A DNA stretch of 64,000 nt from Monosporascus cannonballus (lineage: Eukaryota; Ascomycota; Sordariomycetes; Xylariales). A program made the position numbers and the translations under genes. Positions 62,923 through 64,000 of the stretch are shown here, piece after piece. The stretch lies in the NCBI GenBank assembly GCA_004154925.1, contig QJNS01000010.1, positions 496,001 to 560,000 of the forward strand, read 5' to 3'. The notes beneath the pieces are model-generated. The model had not been told where the DNA came from and made no database searches. It was given only the letters and a program-made list of their open reading frames with translations. How positions within the stretch are numbered: position 1 is the stretch's first letter; every line of letters begins with the position of its first letter.

Positions 62923-63109
62923 TGAACGCAGCGAAGAGGGCGAGACAGCAAGTGGATCGTCCCAGCATGCCGAACAGCAGGGAACTCAGCAAGAAGGCCG
63001 CAGGAGGATACTGAAGAGGACGCAGTGGTTGCGGCGCAAGTACAGGCACATGAGGTCGAAGAAGAGGTAGAAACCGAATGCGAGAGCATCGTATCTGAAG
63101 AGCCCTAAG
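62923..63109 (+). pseudogene. Possible 3' exon remnant with acidic C-terminus
   Basis: A plus-strand frame of about 62 codons ends in EEDAVVAAQVQAHEVEEEVE and then TECESIVSEEP before TAA. The strongly acidic end and normal codon use look like a real protein C-terminus. There is no start codon; an upstream in-frame TGA lies at 62920-62922, and GCTGAACGCAG at ~62925 could be a branch point plus 3' splice site. The solo LTR ends ~100 bp upstream, so a gene may have been cut by a retrotransposon. I do not recognise the protein. Overlapping frames on both strands look less protein-like. Confidence 0.35.
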
Positions 63110-63404
63110 CGGGGCAAAAGTGAATAAGATAACGATAGACAACTCGATGCAAACCAAACCCATACGATACCCCTTAACCAATCATAACTTCTATCTTCGA
63201 TGAACGCATTATTTGCTCGCCGTTTTCCTTTTCATCCCCAATCGATCGATTAATCCCTGGTCATTGTTCGGGGATCCATGGAATATCATCCCTCACTCAC
63301 TCACTAGAGACGACTCTCAGTAGCCTGTTTGCGCCTAGGTCGTCCTTCAGGGCTTCATCAACCTTCCGCCCTTCGGTGACTAGTGGATCCTCATTGCTAT
63401 TGCA
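63110..63404. other. Normal-GC intergenic stretch
   Basis: Balanced base composition, no repeat seen. It contains CTCACTCACTCACTAGAG (63292-63308) and CAAT/TATA-poor sequence; it may be promoter or intron for the ORF at 63405. Nothing more can be supported. Confidence 0.4.
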
Positions 63405-63638
63405 ATGCTTTATGCTGCTGTTCTTCTCGCGCATGACAGACTCTCTCAGATTTCATCAGATATTCTCACCGATGCGCCGATGCATCCTCCCTTATCGACC
63501 GACCCCGAGCCCGACCTCCGGGCATGGTCTGAGGAACTGGCTGCTCTCGGCATATCGTCACCTCAATCCGACGACCGACATAATTTGGGGCCAGAGACAG
63601 CCGGATGTCTTGATTGGCGACCGGAGAATTTTGGGTGA
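63405..63638 (+). CDS. Small hypothetical protein, 77 aa
   Basis: The frame starts MLYAAVLLAHDRLSQ, continues with SDILTDAPMHPPLSTDPEP and EELAALGISSPQSDD, and ends CLDWRPENFG before TGA. The hydrophobic start could be part of a helix or a weak signal sequence. Asp/Pro/Ser-rich middle and ordinary codon use favour this frame over the overlapping one (63376-63696) and the minus-strand one (63466-63678). It could be an exon of a larger gene: an AG at 63380-63382 (GACTAG|TGGATCC) would allow in-frame extension upstream. Function unknown, no family recognised. Confidence 0.4.
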   Translation: MLYAAVLLAHDRLSQISSDILTDAPMHPPLSTDPEPDLRAWSEELAALGISSPQSDDRHNLGPETAGCLDWRPENFG

Positions 63639-63875
63639 ACGAGGCTGGGGCGGCGTTTTCGGTGGACTTCTTATCCACCCCATGTATGTATATTAGTTCA
63701 ATTTCTTCACATTTGCCCGCGTAGATATTTAATCTCTATCTAATACGGTCGGCAAAGCTCATTATGTAATATGTAATATGCACATCGTTAGTCGTGGCAT
63801 CGTTCCTTGGGTCGCTCCCCGAAGGATTCTCCAGCCTCCATTATTTAGTTTCTCAGCCCCGCCACAGCAGGCTCA
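63639..63875. other. Intergenic region, 3' side of the minus-strand gene
   Basis: Normal-GC DNA with an AT-richer patch at 63700-63780 containing the duplicated octamer ATGTAATATGTAATATG. It lies between the end of the plus-strand ORF and the stop codon of the minus-strand gene, so it would hold both 3' UTRs. No terminator-like structure is evident. Confidence 0.4.
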
Positions 63876-64000
63876 TCATATAGCCGCAATTTTGACTTTC
63901 GTGACCTCCAACGTCTCGGAATCCACCAGCACTATCTCTTTCGTCGCCGAGAACGAAGGCACCGTGATGAGCCGGACGGACTGGCCCTGGGGACCGTAGA
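63876..64000 (-). CDS. C-terminal 40 codons of a protein, runs off the window
   Basis: The minus strand reads YGPQGQSVRLITVPSFSATK, then EIVLVDSETLEVTKVKIAAI and a double stop TGA TGA (first stop at 63876-63878). Alternating hydrophobic and polar residues suggest beta strands. The third-position use is ordinary and the overlapping plus-strand frame (63778-63999) looks less protein-like. No motif identifies a family. The gene starts beyond position 64000. It is the best candidate for an intact host gene in the window. Confidence 0.55.
   Translation of the reverse strand, partial: YGPQGQSVRLITVPSFSATKEIVLVDSETLEVTKVKIAAI

Noticed and set aside
62753..63181. 142-codon minus-strand open frame
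   Set aside because: It starts in gene-like DNA but ends inside the solo LTR; it is antisense to the acidic C-terminal frame and has a Leu/Arg/Ser/Pro composition typical of shadows.
63376..63696. Overlapping 106-codon plus-strand frame beginning with GTG
   Set aside because: Arg/Pro/Trp-rich shadow composition and no ATG at its start; the frame at 63405-63638 looks more protein-like.

Overview
ORGANISM AND STATE. The window looks like an AT-rich, repeat-filled isochore of a filamentous ascomycete (Pezizomycotina). About 62 of 64 kb is transposon debris showing the marks of repeat-induced point mutation (RIP). C is largely lost before A and G largely lost after T, TpA is very common, CpG often survives, and old coding frames carry TAA/TAG/TGA plus C-to-Y and G-to-K/E/D changes. 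Almost no open reading frame inside the AT-rich part is functional; most short ORFs are chance openings in degenerated DNA. Only the last ~1.2 kb (62.8-64.0 kb) has normal base composition and gene-like sequence. LAYOUT. 1-8.6 kb: RIP-degraded repeat DNA of unidentified family, with plus-strand coding traces. 8.6-12.9 kb: three Tc1/mariner-type DNA transposons or their non-coding relics, flanked by TA, sitting in two small islands of normal-GC sequence. 12.9-19.6 kb: a noncoding fold-back-type repeat (here 'T'), split by a plus-strand Ty3/gypsy element (here 'P'). 19.6-20.9 kb: 3' end of a LINE with an RNase H domain, probably Tad1-like. 20.9-27.8 kb: a little-mutated minus-strand Ty3/gypsy gag ('E'), split by a 5.8 kb LTR element ('D', probably Ty1/copia). 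27.8-62.3 kb: a stack of minus-strand Ty3/gypsy elements of one superfamily. A lies inside the LTR of C (TSD CGTTT) and B lies inside the pol of C (TSD TATTT). A second T copy lies inside the gag of C. F is joined to C through a shared LTR, and G lies in the gag of F. Two lightly mutated solo LTRs (TSDs CTTTT and GTAAA) are the youngest insertions. HOW THE PARTS RELATE. The gypsy copies share reverse-transcriptase, integrase and zinc-knuckle traces, an R-U5-like LTR half, the sequence beside the 5' LTR (candidate primer-binding site) and, in A, B, C, F and G, an extra reading frame on the opposite strand between integrase and the 3' LTR. That frame encodes a basic, helical, coiled-coil-like protein. 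The LTRs look modular: one conserved half is joined to at least four unrelated U3 halves. The right edge (62.8-64 kb) is the start of gene-bearing DNA. It holds a possible 3' gene remnant next to a solo LTR, a small ORF, and the C-terminal 40 codons of a minus-strand gene running out of the window. LIMITS. All coordinates and comparisons were made by eye. Element boundaries supported by target-site duplications are firm; internal domain limits are approximate; family names are inferred from motifs. No tRNA, rRNA or CRISPR array was seen.
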